Counted from the first letter of the stretch, positions 18,647 to 27,331 are shown. The stretch: 51,666 nt of DNA from Clostridia bacterium (GCA_024693105.1 JAILLO010000097.1:1-51666), one strand, 5' to 3'. Translations and numbers: made by a program. Notes: generated from the sequence alone by a model not told the origin.

Positions 18647-20455
18647 ATGACAGACGGGTTAAAAAAGGAAAATTTTATAAAGGGAAAGCTTCTCGTCAGA
18701 TTTCTGATGATTCTTGACAACCTGCCTTTTGATGTCTGGATGAAAGACGAAAACGAGAAATACATATACATGAACAAGCGTTATGCGGAAACTTTTCTGC
18801 AGGACGGCGAAAGAACCGAGATGATGTACAAAACGTATGCGGAGCTGACCGACGACGAAAAGGAAATTGAGCGCGCGCACAATTCCGACTGCGAAGTACT
18901 GAAAACCGGGAGAGAACATATCTCTGAGGTAAAAACAAGGGAAAAGGGTTATCGTCGTATCTACAAGAAGCTTTTGCGCGACGACAAAGAAAATCCGATC
19001 GGTATTCTCGGCGTCGGTGAGGATATCAACATGACTCAGAAGGCAATCAAGCGTCTGAAGCAGAGTGAAGCAAAGTTCAGAACTCTTTTTGAGGAAGCTC
19101 CGATGGGAATCGGTATTTTCGATCTTGTCACAGGTCAGGCCTATCAGGTGAACAAACGTTTTGCCGAGATTGCCGGCCTTTCGAAATCCGAAGCTCTGAC
19201 GGTGCCGTGGCTTGCTTATACTCATCCTGAGGATATAGAAAAAAACACGAGGATGAACATGCTGCTGCAGCGCGGCGAGATTCCGATGTATATGATGGAA
19301 AAACGTTTCAGGCACAAGGACGGCAAAATTATCTGGGTAAATCTTACCGTTGCGAAATATTATCAGGACGATGATACGAGCAGATCCATATGCATGGTTG
19401 AAGATATAACGGCGCGCAAGGAGGCCGAAGAACGAGTAAGGTACCTCAGTAATCACGATGAGCTTACAGGGGTTTACAACAGGCGTTATTTCAATTCAAT
19501 CGAAGAGGAAATGACAAAAGAAGAAAACAGGCCGCTGTCGCTTATTATGGCTGATGTAAACGGTCTCAAGATGACAAACGATGTTTTCGGTCATGTTGCA
19601 GGCGACCGTCTTTTGAAGCGTACGGCGGAGATTATGGCAGCTGTATGCGGCAGCAGTGCTTCAATATGCAGAACGGGCGGAGATGAATTTACGATTCTTT
19701 TGCCCAGAACTACAGGTGAGCAGGCACGTTATTACGTGCAGGAAATGAAGCGACGCATTTCTGTTCCTGACGAGAGTCTCAGGGTTGTTCATTCCGTTTC
19801 CTTCGGATGCGATGTTTTGAATGATGACATCAAGGATTTGGAGCATCTTTTCAGCAACGCGGAAGGTGAGATGTACAAAAACAAACTCTTTGAAAGTCCC
19901 AAAATGCGCAAGGAGACGATCAGACTCGTTGTTGCCGGCATGCGGGACAAAGGGGAAATTTTTGAGCACAGCAGAAGCGTTATGCGTTATGCGATGAGGT
20001 TTGGAAAAGCCCTTCAGCTGCCGGACGAGCAGCTTGCAGATCTGAAGACGGCGGCATTTATGCATGATATAGGCAGTGCATGCAAGAAAAACGGAAAAGA
20101 CAGCGAGAAGGAATTTGACAAGGCGACTGCGAAGCATTCCGAAACGGGATATCAGATTTTGCGTCTTACAAAAGAATATAAGCATCTTGCCGAATTTGTG
20201 CTTCATCATCACGAAAGCTTCGACGGAACAGGTTTTCCGAGCGGCCTCAGGGGAAGGGTAATTCCTCTTGAATCGCGGATTATTGCCGTAGCCGACGAAT
20301 ATGTTCACAGACTTTCCGAACTTTCGGATGATGACGGGAACAAGGAAAAAACTGCTGTTGAGGGCCTGAAAAAACTTGCGGGTAGCAAGCTGGACCCTGA
20401 ACTTGTGGATATATTTACCGAAGAAATTTTAAAAGAAAAAGACACGGACGATTAG
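18647..20455 (+). CDS. PAS-PAS-GGDEF-HD-GYP c-di-GMP signalling protein
   Basis: 602 residues, no membrane segment, so a cytoplasmic sensor. Domains in order: PAS (about 24-110), PAS with PAC (about 148-258, ending VEDITARKEAEERVRYL), GGDEF (about 270-420) and HD-GYP (about 425-600). The active-site motif at 344-348 is an intact GGDEF; no RxxD inhibition site stands before it. The HD-GYP part has HDIG at 473-476 and HHHESFDGTGFPSG from about 520, so its metal ligands look intact, with GFP replacing GYP. The protein could therefore both make c-di-GMP and degrade it under control of PAS ligands. GGAG precedes the ATG. It is followed by a degenerate EAL protein, apparently in the same unit. Confidence 0.9.
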   Translation: MTDGLKKENFIKGKLLVRFLMILDNLPFDVWMKDENEKYIYMNKRYAETFLQDGERTEMMYKTYAELTDDEKEIERAHNSDCEVLKTGREHISEVKTREKGYRRIYKKLLRDDKENPIGILGVGEDINMTQKAIKRLKQSEAKFRTLFEEAPMGIGIFDLVTGQAYQVNKRFAEIAGLSKSEALTVPWLAYTHPEDIEKNTRMNMLLQRGEIPMYMMEKRFRHKDGKIIWVNLTVAKYYQDDDTSRSICMVEDITARKEAEERVRYLSNHDELTGVYNRRYFNSIEEEMTKEENRPLSLIMADVNGLKMTNDVFGHVAGDRLLKRTAEIMAAVCGSSASICRTGGDEFTILLPRTTGEQARYYVQEMKRRISVPDESLRVVHSVSFGCDVLNDDIKDLEHLFSNAEGEMYKNKLFESPKMRKETIRLVVAGMRDKGEIFEHSRSVMRYAMRFGKALQLPDEQLADLKTAAFMHDIGSACKKNGKDSEKEFDKATAKHSETGYQILRLTKEYKHLAEFVLHHHESFDGTGFPSGLRGRVIPLESRIIAVADEYVHRLSELSDDDGNKEKTAVEGLKKLAGSKLDPELVDIFTEEILKEKDTDD

Positions 20456-20563
20456 AGAAAAGACTGAATTATTATCGAAAAGCGGGCTGAAATATGCGGG
20501 CTTGAGTTTATTACAGGTGTTGGCGGATTTGAGAAAACGAGAATTCAAGGGGAGGAAGAAAAC

Positions 20564-21886
20564 ATGGATATGCAAACAGAAATCACCTTATTAAAGGGAG
20601 AACTTGAAGAAGTGCAGAGCACTCTTGCCAAAAAGGAAAAGATGCTCGAAATTTATGAAAGGCAGGCAAAATTTGATGCCGTAACGGGACTTGGGAGTAC
20701 AAACAGTTATATTGAATATCTCGGTTCGCTGAATGTGCGGGCGTTAAGCAGCATAGGAATTATTCTTTCGGACATCAACGGTATGCAGCTTTTCAATCAG
20801 AAATACGGAAAAGAATACGGGACAGAAATTCTGAAAAAAATTGCTGATACATTTTTGGCTGCTTTTGAGGGACATTCCGTATTCAGGATAGGCAGTGATG
20901 AAATCGGCATCATATGTGAAAATATCACAAAGGAAGATTTTAATAACAGATTTCAGAAGGCAAAACTCGGCTTACTTTCGACGGACGGCGAAGGAATTTC
21001 CGCAGGTGCAAAATTTGTAGAAAATCCGACAGATCTGGACCAGATAATTAAAGAAACCGAAATCCTTCTGCAGAAGGAAAAGGAAAAGTATCACGAGAAT
21101 AAGCAACGAAGAGGAACAAGAGCGAATTTTGCGGCGCTTAAGCAGCTGATGGACGATATTAACAATAAGCGTTACGAAGTATATCTTCAGCCGAAGGTTG
21201 ACTGCAAAACAGGTAAGCTTTCGGGCGCAGAGGCGCTTGCAAGATTTAAAAACAGCGAGAACCTTTATGTGCTGCCGAAAAATTTCGTACCTTCACTTGA
21301 GAGAGAAAGCCTGATCAGATATCTTGACATATTTGTGTTCGAGGAGGTATGCAGACTTATAGCGCTCTGGAAAATTAAGGGATACGATATTGTGCCTCTT
21401 TCATTTAACTTTTCAAAGGTAACGCTTCTTGAACCGAATATCGTCAAAATGGTTCATAATATCCACGCAAACTACAAGATTCCGAAGGAACTTCTCGAAA
21501 TAGAGGTTATGGAATCGGCAAGCAATTCCGAGATTGAGGATATTGAAAATGTAGTGAAGGAATTTAACGCGGAAGGCTTCAGCGTTGCGCTTGACGGTTT
21601 CGGAACGCAGCATGTAAGCCTTGCAATGCTGATAATGCTTGATGTTCAAAGAATTAAGCTTGACAGAAAGCTGATTTCGGATATCGATGTAAACGAGAAG
21701 AGCAGAGTTGTGGCTGAGCATGCAGTCAAGATGGGACGTGCGCTCGGTCTTCATGTGACGGCGGCGGGCGTTGAAAATCAGGAGCAGTACGATATTCTCA
21801 AAAATACCGAATGCGAAGAACTGCAGGGCTTCCTGTTTGACAAGCCTATGTCCATCACGGATTTTGAGAAAAAATATATGCTTTAA
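20564..21886 (+). CDS. Degenerate GGDEF-EAL protein, probably a c-di-GMP sensor or inactive enzyme
   Basis: 440 residues. A coiled-coil N-terminus (about 1-36) leads to a GGDEF domain whose signature is GSDEI (110-114), so cyclase activity is unlikely. The EAL domain keeps EAL at 223-225, the Asn in SFNFS, KLD and the Gln of LQGF. But the metal-binding DDFGTG is LDGFGTQ, with the second Asp changed to Gly at 345, and AEGVE is AAGVE, with Glu changed to Ala at 401. Loss of both residues normally abolishes phosphodiesterase activity, so a binding or scaffold role is inferred. AGGGGAGGA precedes the start. It lies 108 bases after the GGDEF/HD-GYP gene with no terminator between, and its own strong terminator follows. 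Confidence 0.88.
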   Translation: MDMQTEITLLKGELEEVQSTLAKKEKMLEIYERQAKFDAVTGLGSTNSYIEYLGSLNVRALSSIGIILSDINGMQLFNQKYGKEYGTEILKKIADTFLAAFEGHSVFRIGSDEIGIICENITKEDFNNRFQKAKLGLLSTDGEGISAGAKFVENPTDLDQIIKETEILLQKEKEKYHENKQRRGTRANFAALKQLMDDINNKRYEVYLQPKVDCKTGKLSGAEALARFKNSENLYVLPKNFVPSLERESLIRYLDIFVFEEVCRLIALWKIKGYDIVPLSFNFSKVTLLEPNIVKMVHNIHANYKIPKELLEIEVMESASNSEIEDIENVVKEFNAEGFSVALDGFGTQHVSLAMLIMLDVQRIKLDRKLISDIDVNEKSRVVAEHAVKMGRALGLHVTAAGVENQEQYDILKNTECEELQGFLFDKPMSITDFEKKYML

Positions 21887-21939
21887 CCGGAATTTCGGGA
21901 GAAAATATACGACTTAACCGAAATTTTGATTGTGCCCGA

Positions 21940-21971
21940 AATACTGCAGATTCTGAATCTGCAGTATTTTT
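21940..21971 (+). terminator. Terminator of the c-di-GMP gene pair
   Basis: A perfect 13-bp stem (21940-21952 with 21956-21968), containing CTGCAG in each arm, has a 3-base loop and a TTTTT tail. Confidence 0.85.
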
Positions 21972-22026
21972 GTGCTCCCGGTGCTGCCGGTTTTCGGGGC
22001 AGACGGTTTTGTGATTTCCCTCTTCC

Positions 22027-22055
22027 TTGACATTGAAAGGTCCTGAGTATACTAT
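22027..22055 (+). promoter_or_regulatory. Promoter of the ecfA1-ecfA2-ecfT operon
   Basis: A consensus TTGACA (22027-22032), 17-bp spacer and TACTAT (22050-22055) lie 53 bases before ecfA1. This separate promoter fits the insertion of the c-di-GMP genes between the ribosomal cluster and the ECF genes. Confidence 0.6.
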
Positions 22056-22107
22056 AATTATGGATTTGTGTTTTCATTTCCTTACTACCTGAAAGAGAGC
22101 ATTTTTA

Positions 22108-22947
22108 ATGGAAGAAATAATACGTGTGGAGAACCTCACATTTGAATATTCGACGGATGAAAGTCTAATCGCAACGAAGGCTCTGGACAATGTCAGTTTC
22201 AGCATTGAAAAAGGCAGCTTTACAGCGATAATAGGCAGAAACGGCTCCGGCAAATCGACACTTGCAAAGCATCTGAACGCGTTACTGCTGCCGGTTGAAG
22301 GCAGGGTTTTGGTAGGAGGAATCGATACTGCGGACTCTTCGAAATTGTGGAATATCAGGCAGCGTGTCGGCATGGTTTTTCAAAATCCCGACAATCAGCT
22401 TGTTTCTGCGATAGTCGAAGATGATGTGGCTTTTGGACCGGAGAATCTGGGTATTGAACCGGCACAGATCAGAGAAAGGGTTGACGCGGCACTTGATGCC
22501 GTAAATATGTACGCTCACAGAAAGAAGGCGCCGCATCTGCTTTCGGGCGGTCAGAAGCAGCGTATAGCAATTGCGGGTGTAATTGCCATGGAACCCGAAT
22601 GCATAGTTTTCGATGAGCCTACGGCCATGCTTGACCCAAGCGGAAGGAAAGCCGTCATGGACATTATCGAAAAGCTGCATGATAAGGGCATTACAGTTAT
22701 TCTGATTACTCATTTCATGGATGAGGCAGCAAAAGCCGACCGCATTATTATTATGGACAAAGGCAGAATTGCACTTGACGGAACTCCGCAGGAAATTTTT
22801 CTTAATGCGGATAAGGTCAGGGAGCTTAACCTTGAGCTGCCGCTCGGGGCGGATATTGCAGACCGTCTGAGGAAGGCGGGCATTGACGTTCCGCAAAATA
22901 TTATCGAAGCAGAGGAAATGGTGGAATTTTTATGTCGATTGAAGTAA
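22108..22947 (+). CDS. ecfA1: Energy-coupling factor transporter ATPase EcfA1
   Basis: 279 residues. ABC ATPase with Walker A GRNGSGKST (about 47-55), Q-loop FQNPDNQ, signature LSGGQKQR, Walker B VFDEPT and H-loop THFMDEA. It pairs with EcfA2 to power a shared EcfT scaffold that serves many vitamin-binding S subunits. Its last 16 bases overlap ecfA2. The ribosome-binding site (AAGAGAG) is modest. No S subunit lies nearby, as expected for a group II (shared) module. Confidence 0.95.
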   Translation: MEEIIRVENLTFEYSTDESLIATKALDNVSFSIEKGSFTAIIGRNGSGKSTLAKHLNALLLPVEGRVLVGGIDTADSSKLWNIRQRVGMVFQNPDNQLVSAIVEDDVAFGPENLGIEPAQIRERVDAALDAVNMYAHRKKAPHLLSGGQKQRIAIAGVIAMEPECIVFDEPTAMLDPSGRKAVMDIIEKLHDKGITVILITHFMDEAAKADRIIIMDKGRIALDGTPQEIFLNADKVRELNLELPLGADIADRLRKAGIDVPQNIIEAEEMVEFLCRLK

Positions 22948-23792
22948 ACAGTCTTACTCATATATACAGCAGCGGTACACCCTACAGATCGGTGGCGCTT
23001 TCGGATGTCAGTTTTACTTTGCAGGACAGAGAAATCGTCGGAATAATAGGGCGTACCGGATCGGGCAAATCCACGCTTTTGCAGCATTTGAACGGACTTT
23101 TGAAGGCAACCTCCGGGACTGTTAAAGTAGGAGACACGGAAATTACGGCACCAAAAACGCCTCTTCGTGAAATCAGGCAGCGTGTCGGACTCGTATTTCA
23201 GTATCCGGAATATCAGCTTTTTGAAGAAACGGTGGCCAAGGATGTTGCTTTCGGCCCGATGAATCTCGGTCTCTCAAAGGAAGAGACAGACCGGAGAGTC
23301 AGGGAGGCGCTTGCGCTTGTAGGCCTTGACTACGATGAATTTGCAATGCGTTCGCCGTTTGAGCTTTCGGGCGGTCAGAAGAGGCGTGTCGCAATTGCAG
23401 GCGTTGTTGCGATGAAACCTCAGGTACTTATACTTGATGAGCCTACTGCCGGTCTTGATCCCAAAGCTCGGGCGGATGTTATTGAAATGGTCCGCAGAAT
23501 ACATGAAAGCGAAGGAAATACAACAATTTTTGTTTCGCACAATATGATGGATATCGCAGTCCTTTCAGACACCGTTATGGTGATGCATGACGGAAAACTT
23601 GTCAGGAAGGGAACACCTAAGGAAGTCTTTTCCGCCGCGGAGGAGCTGGAAGAAATGGGACTTGCTCTGCCGCCTGCAACGGCATTTTTGCAGAAACTCA
23701 GGAAAGAAGGATTTCTTGAGGAGCTTTCTGTTGCCTTTACACCGGAGGCTGCGGCCGGCGAAGTGCTGAGACAATTACAAAGAGAAAAATAA
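22932..23792 (+). CDS. ecfA2: Energy-coupling factor transporter ATPase EcfA2
   Basis: 286 residues. Walker A GRTGSGKST, Q-loop FQYPEYQLFEETV (the typical EcfA2 form), signature LSGGQKRR, Walker B LILDEPTAGLDP and H-loop SHNMMD. It overlaps the end of ecfA1 by 16 bases, so the two subunits are coupled for equal synthesis. ecfT follows after 15 bases. Confidence 0.95.
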   Translation: MSIEVNSLTHIYSSGTPYRSVALSDVSFTLQDREIVGIIGRTGSGKSTLLQHLNGLLKATSGTVKVGDTEITAPKTPLREIRQRVGLVFQYPEYQLFEETVAKDVAFGPMNLGLSKEETDRRVREALALVGLDYDEFAMRSPFELSGGQKRRVAIAGVVAMKPQVLILDEPTAGLDPKARADVIEMVRRIHESEGNTTIFVSHNMMDIAVLSDTVMVMHDGKLVRKGTPKEVFSAAEELEEMGLALPPATAFLQKLRKEGFLEELSVAFTPEAAAGEVLRQLQREK

Positions 23793-23807
23793 GAAAGGTT
23801 TTTGCTG

Positions 23808-24608
23808 ATGATTCGTGATATAACTTTGGGACAGTATTATCCGGGCGAGTCCTGGATACACAGGCTGGATGCAAGGGTGAAGCTGGTTGCCACACTGCTG
23901 TTTATTGTGGGGCTTTTTCTTGTTGATGATTACCCCGGTTTTATCTGCCCGGTTCTTGGAACAATTCTGGTGATTTCAATGGCCAGAGTGCCGGTTTCAT
24001 ATATGCTCCGCGGTCTTACGCCTGTGTTTTTTATAATTGTCCTTACTTTTATTATAAATATGTTTATGATAACCGGAAAAGTGCTTGTTTACCTCGGGCC
24101 GCTGACAATTACTTATGAAGGCCTGCAGACGGCTGTATTTATGGCACTGAGGCTTATTCTGCTGATAGTGGGTTCTTCGGTTCTGACACTTACAACGAAG
24201 CCCGTTTCGCTTACGGAGGGAATGGAAAGACTTCTTGCACCGCTGAAAAAGATAGGTGTTCCGGCACATGAACTTGCGATGATGATGACTATAGCGCTGC
24301 GCTTTATTCCGACGCTGCTTGATGAGACGGACAAGATAATGAAAGCACAGATGGCACGTGGCGCAGACTTCGAGAGCGGCAACATTTTTGCCAGAGCCAA
24401 AAGTCTGATTCCGCTGCTGGTACCTCTTTTTATAAGTGCTTTCAGGATTGCGCAGGACCTTGCAATGGCAATGGAGTCAAGATGCTATCACGGTGATGTC
24501 GGACGTACGCATATGCATGTTATGAAACTTGCGGCACGTGACTATATTTCAATTGCGGCATTCATTATATTCTTTGCGGCGATTATTTTTGAAAAGATAT
24601 ATTTTTAA
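23808..24608 (+). CDS. ecfT: Energy-coupling factor transporter transmembrane protein EcfT
   Basis: 266 residues from the ATG at 23808; the TTG two codons earlier is only 3 bases from the AAAGG site and is rejected. MIRDITLGQYYPGESWIHRLDARVK is a typical start, followed by about 4-6 membrane segments and the two cytoplasmic coupling helices with Ala-Arg-Gly-type motifs (AQMARGAD near residue 182 and the second at MESRCYHG). It joins the two ATPases to vitamin-specific S subunits. In many Firmicutes truA-rplM-rpsI follow; here trmB follows instead. Confidence 0.94.
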   Translation: MIRDITLGQYYPGESWIHRLDARVKLVATLLFIVGLFLVDDYPGFICPVLGTILVISMARVPVSYMLRGLTPVFFIIVLTFIINMFMITGKVLVYLGPLTITYEGLQTAVFMALRLILLIVGSSVLTLTTKPVSLTEGMERLLAPLKKIGVPAHELAMMMTIALRFIPTLLDETDKIMKAQMARGADFESGNIFARAKSLIPLLVPLFISAFRIAQDLAMAMESRCYHGDVGRTHMHVMKLAARDYISIAAFIIFFAAIIFEKIYF

Positions 24609-24626
24609 GCGGTCAGGACGTGAACT

Positions 24627-24655
24627 GCCGGGCAACCTGTTGCCGGTCGGCTTGT
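24627..24655 (+). terminator. Weak terminator-like hairpin after ecfT
   Basis: CCGG-GCAAC / GTTGC-CGG with one bulge and a 2-base loop region is followed by CGGCTTGTTTTG. It lies in the 124-base gap between ecfT and trmB. The T-run is interrupted, so termination would be partial. Confidence 0.35.
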
Positions 24656-24732
24656 TTTGCGGGGCGGTACATACACCGATTTACAGGGGCGATGGACTGC
24701 AGCCTGCATGAAAATTTTGGCGGAGTTGGTTT

Positions 24733-25494
24733 ATGCGACAGAGAAAAGTTAAAAATTTAGAAGAAAAGCTTGCAGAACTCTCGGCTTTCAAAGTGGAAGA
24801 GCCGGCTTTGCATCGGGGGAAATGGGCACAGCTTTTTTCCGTGAGGACGGTCGCTTTTGATGACGGAGAAAAAAGAGTAACAACCGCAGTGCCGGGAAGT
24901 GATGAAAAGAAGGATATAAATGCAAAGCCAAAGGTTTTTCTTGAAATCGGCTGCGGCAAAGGCAGATTCCTGAACGCACACGCCGCAGGCAATCATTCGG
25001 CGCTGTATATAGGAATAGAGGGACAGGAAACCGTAATTCTCAGAGCTCTTGAAAAGGCAGAGGAACTGAAAAGTTCAAACATAGTTTTTATCGGAAGCTT
25101 TGTCAGGGACCTTTCCGAAATCTTTGCGGACGGCGAGCTTGACGGAATTTATTTGAATTTCAGCGATCCGTGGCCAAAGGCGCGTCATGCGAAGCGGAGG
25201 CTGACTTACAGAGACTACCTGAAACAATACAAAAGAATCATTGCAGCGGGAGGTTTTCTTGAATTTAAGACAGACAACGACGCTTTGTTTGATTTTACTC
25301 TTGAGGAAATAGAAGAATGCGGATTCAGGCCGGATATGTCAAGCCGCGATCTTCATGCGGAAGGGGCTGAGTCCGAAACATTTCGGGAGGAACTGAAGGC
25401 AAGGAACTCTTTTGCGGATGCAATTACTACCGAGTATGAGGAAAAATTCATGGCTGCCGGAAAAAACATCAATTTTGTACGTCTGCAGTTTTGA
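24733..25494 (+). CDS. trmB: tRNA (guanine-N7-)-methyltransferase
   Basis: 253 residues, longer than the usual 210-220. Methylates G46 in the variable loop of tRNA using SAM. Visible: N-terminal MRQRKVKNLEEKL, SAM-binding FLEIGCGKGRFL, the FSDPWPKARHAKRRL catalytic and tRNA-contact motif and LEFKTDN. The extra length is mainly an insert of about 30 residues around positions 35-65 that is charged and poorly conserved. The ribosome-binding site is weak (GGCGGAG about 8-10 bases upstream). The stop codon lies inside the first copy of a 35-bp tandem repeat. Confidence 0.94.
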   Translation: MRQRKVKNLEEKLAELSAFKVEEPALHRGKWAQLFSVRTVAFDDGEKRVTTAVPGSDEKKDINAKPKVFLEIGCGKGRFLNAHAAGNHSALYIGIEGQETVILRALEKAEELKSSNIVFIGSFVRDLSEIFADGELDGIYLNFSDPWPKARHAKRRLTYRDYLKQYKRIIAAGGFLEFKTDNDALFDFTLEEIEECGFRPDMSSRDLHAEGAESETFREELKARNSFADAITTEYEEKFMAAGKNINFVRLQF

Positions 25495-25593
25495 GTTGGC
25501 GCAAAGGCAGCTTTTACCGCCGGTTTTGAGTTGGCGCAAAGGCAACTTTGACCGCCGGCTTTGATTTGCCGCAAAGGCAGCTTCTGCCACCGG
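25489..25593. repeat. Three tandem imperfect 35-bp repeats overlapping the trmB stop
   Basis: Units at 25489-25523, 25524-25558 and 25559-25593 share the core GCGCAAAGGCARCTTTKACC (third copy CCGCAAAGGCAGCTTCTGCC) and end in CCGG. Copies 1 and 2 differ at a few positions; copy 3 is more diverged. The first unit includes the final codon and stop of trmB, so the array grew from the gene end. No spacers separate the units, so this is not CRISPR. Confidence 0.8.
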
Positions 25594-25649
25594 TTTTTAT
25601 TGAAGCGTATGCACTTTCGGAAAAACAAAAGGAATTTTACAATGCATCT

Positions 25650-25696
25650 AAAAAACCTCCAAAGGCGTTGGCCATCAACGCTTTCGGAGGTTTTTC
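25650..25696 (-). terminator. Terminator of tRNA-Gly, also usable by trmB
   Basis: AAAAACCTCC pairs with GGAGGTTTTT, and inside them GGCGTTG pairs with CAACGC around a short loop. A/T runs stand on both sides. It closes the minus-strand tRNA transcript 4 bases after the CCA end and could stop trmB transcripts from the other side. Confidence 0.82.
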
Positions 25697-25699
25697 AGC

Positions 25700-25773
25700 T
25701 GGAGCGGGTGAAGGGAATCGAACCCTCACTATAGCCTTGGGAAGGCCACGGTCTACCACTAACCTACACCCGC
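25700..25773 (-). tRNA. tRNA-Gly (anticodon CCC)
   Basis: 74 bases including an encoded CCA. All arms pair: acceptor GCGGGTG/CACCCGC, D stem GGTT/GACC, anticodon stem TGGCC/GGCTA with loop TTCCCAA (anticodon CCC), T stem GAGGG/CCCTT with TTCGATT loop, discriminator T. It reads GGG codons. No other tRNA lies beside it, and it is flanked by terminators on both sides. Confidence 0.95.
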
Positions 25774-25785
25774 ATATCATTTTAA

Positions 25786-25813
25786 AGTGCAGTTTCCTTT
25801 CGAAAACTGCACT
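25786..25813 (-). terminator. Hairpin terminator of the aminotransferase gene
   Basis: AGTGCAGTTT pairs with AAACTGCACT (10 bp, 8-base loop). On the minus strand it is followed by TTTAAAATG. It lies between the aminotransferase stop (25835) and tRNA-Gly. Confidence 0.6.
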
Positions 25814-25834
25814 CTGATTTTAACATGTTTGTAA

Positions 25835-27076
25835 TTATTTGTCCATTGCCGCTCTGATTTTTTTCGGAAGCATCCGGCATTTTTCCTCAGAAACTGAAGC
25901 AATTGATACACGGAGTCCTTTTGCAAGAGGAATTAGGAATATTCCCTCTTCCTGCAGGCGCTCGGCAATCGCATCGGGATTGTCGCATGGTATCGAAGCA
26001 AAGAAACCTGCATCAAAAGGAACTGTCTTAAGACCTGCCTCTGCCGCAGCCTGTTCAAAGGCATGGCCGCGTGCGAGCAGCATATTTCTGTATTGCTCGC
26101 GCTCACTGTCAACCTTTGCAAGCAGTCTTTCGTCAGCATGAATCTTTGCAAGAACGGACTGCGGAGCTCTGCAGCAGTTGGACCAGGAGCCTCTGGAAGA
26201 ATATTCGCAGACACGTTTAAATTCTTCGGCGATTTCTTTCGTTTTCGCGAGGCAGATCATTGCGCCGCAACGCATTCCGTAAAGAGTGAAGGTCTTGGAG
26301 AGACTGTATGCCACAACAGGAAGGATGTTTTCTGGAAGCTTTTCGAAAAGAGGGAGAAAAGAACGACATTCCTCTTCATCTCCGGCAAAATCTATATAAG
26401 CCACATCAACAAGAATTGTTACTTTTTTTTCAGTGGAGGCCTGCCTGCAGAGGGCTGAAAGGACTGATTCCCAGTCAGCGTTTGTAAGAGCATACCCTGT
26501 AGGGTTATGTGCCGGGGTGTTCAGTATAATTACGAGCTGATTCTGGGCTGCAAGAAGCTCTTTTACCTTTTCTTCAAATCCAACGGCATTAAAGGCTCCT
26601 TTTTCGTCGAAGAGAGAGAATGTATCTATGCTTCTGCCGATTTCGGAAGCAATCGTGCCGTATGGTGCCCAGTACCAGTCTGAAGTGAGAACTTTGTCAC
26701 CGACAGCGGAATAGTTTGAAATAGTATTTCTTATTGAGCCTGTACCGCCGGGTGTGGCTACTGCCTCGGCAAAGCATTTGGGAGCATATTTTTTTCCGAG
26801 TGCTGCTTCAAGAATCGCGCTGCGGAATTCGGGAATACCTCCGATAGGCGCGTATTCCGCAAACTCTGTGGGACTGAGATTTTTGAGAACATCCACGACA
26901 GAAGAAAGTACTATAAGATTTCCGTTATCGTCCAGAAGTGCGCCGATAGTCGCATTAACAACCGCATCTTTTCCCCGTTCGGCAATCATTTTTTTTGCTT
27001 TATTGCTGATACCGAAAATCTTATCTTCAAGTGGAATTTTTCTACCGTTTGACTGTGCAAAAATTAAATCACCCAT
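25835..27076 (-). CDS. Pyridoxal-phosphate aminotransferase, class I/II (amino-acid transaminase)
   Basis: 413 residues from the ATG at 27076 (MGDLIFAQSNGRKIPL), chosen because AGGAG lies 9 bases upstream; an upstream ATG (MRHMGD) is closer to the site and less likely, and the longer hydrophobic N-terminal frame is an artefact. Fold-type I features: TPGGTGSIRN for phosphate binding, TPAHNPTG, Asp/Tyr in VDVAYIDFAG, and the PLP lysine in YSLSKTFTLYG. The sequence resembles aromatic or aspartate aminotransferases; the substrate cannot be fixed. It is transcribed alone toward tRNA-Gly. Confidence 0.85.
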   Translation of the reverse strand: MGDLIFAQSNGRKIPLEDKIFGISNKAKKMIAERGKDAVVNATIGALLDDNGNLIVLSSVVDVLKNLSPTEFAEYAPIGGIPEFRSAILEAALGKKYAPKCFAEAVATPGGTGSIRNTISNYSAVGDKVLTSDWYWAPYGTIASEIGRSIDTFSLFDEKGAFNAVGFEEKVKELLAAQNQLVIILNTPAHNPTGYALTNADWESVLSALCRQASTEKKVTILVDVAYIDFAGDEEECRSFLPLFEKLPENILPVVAYSLSKTFTLYGMRCGAMICLAKTKEIAEEFKRVCEYSSRGSWSNCCRAPQSVLAKIHADERLLAKVDSEREQYRNMLLARGHAFEQAAAEAGLKTVPFDAGFFASIPCDNPDAIAERLQEEGIFLIPLAKGLRVSIASVSEEKCRMLPKKIRAAMDK

Positions 27077-27331
27077 ATGCCTCATCTCCTCTTCAAACTT
27101 AAACAAGTGTATAATATATATCACACAAATTTGTACGAAAACACAAATATATGCAAACATTATAGTCTTACTTCTAAAAATAATCAAGAAAAAGAAGATG
27201 TATATTGGCAAAAATATGAAATTATTTTTTGTGCATATGCACCTGCGTATGAAATGCGCAGGCGAAAATTATGCTGCGGCAGTACTGATGTCTGTGTGCG
27301 CAAAATGGATTGAGGAAAATGTAAAAATAAA

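Noticed and set aside
18659-19456. 265-codon minus-strand frame opposite the GGDEF/HD-GYP gene
   Set aside because: A shadow of a clearly conserved coding sequence on the other strand.
25489-25593. CRISPR array
   Set aside because: Three contiguous copies with no spacers and no cas genes in the window.
27077-27313. 78-codon plus-strand frame beside the aminotransferase start
   Set aside because: Lies across the divergent upstream region, lacks a ribosome-binding site and resembles nothing known.
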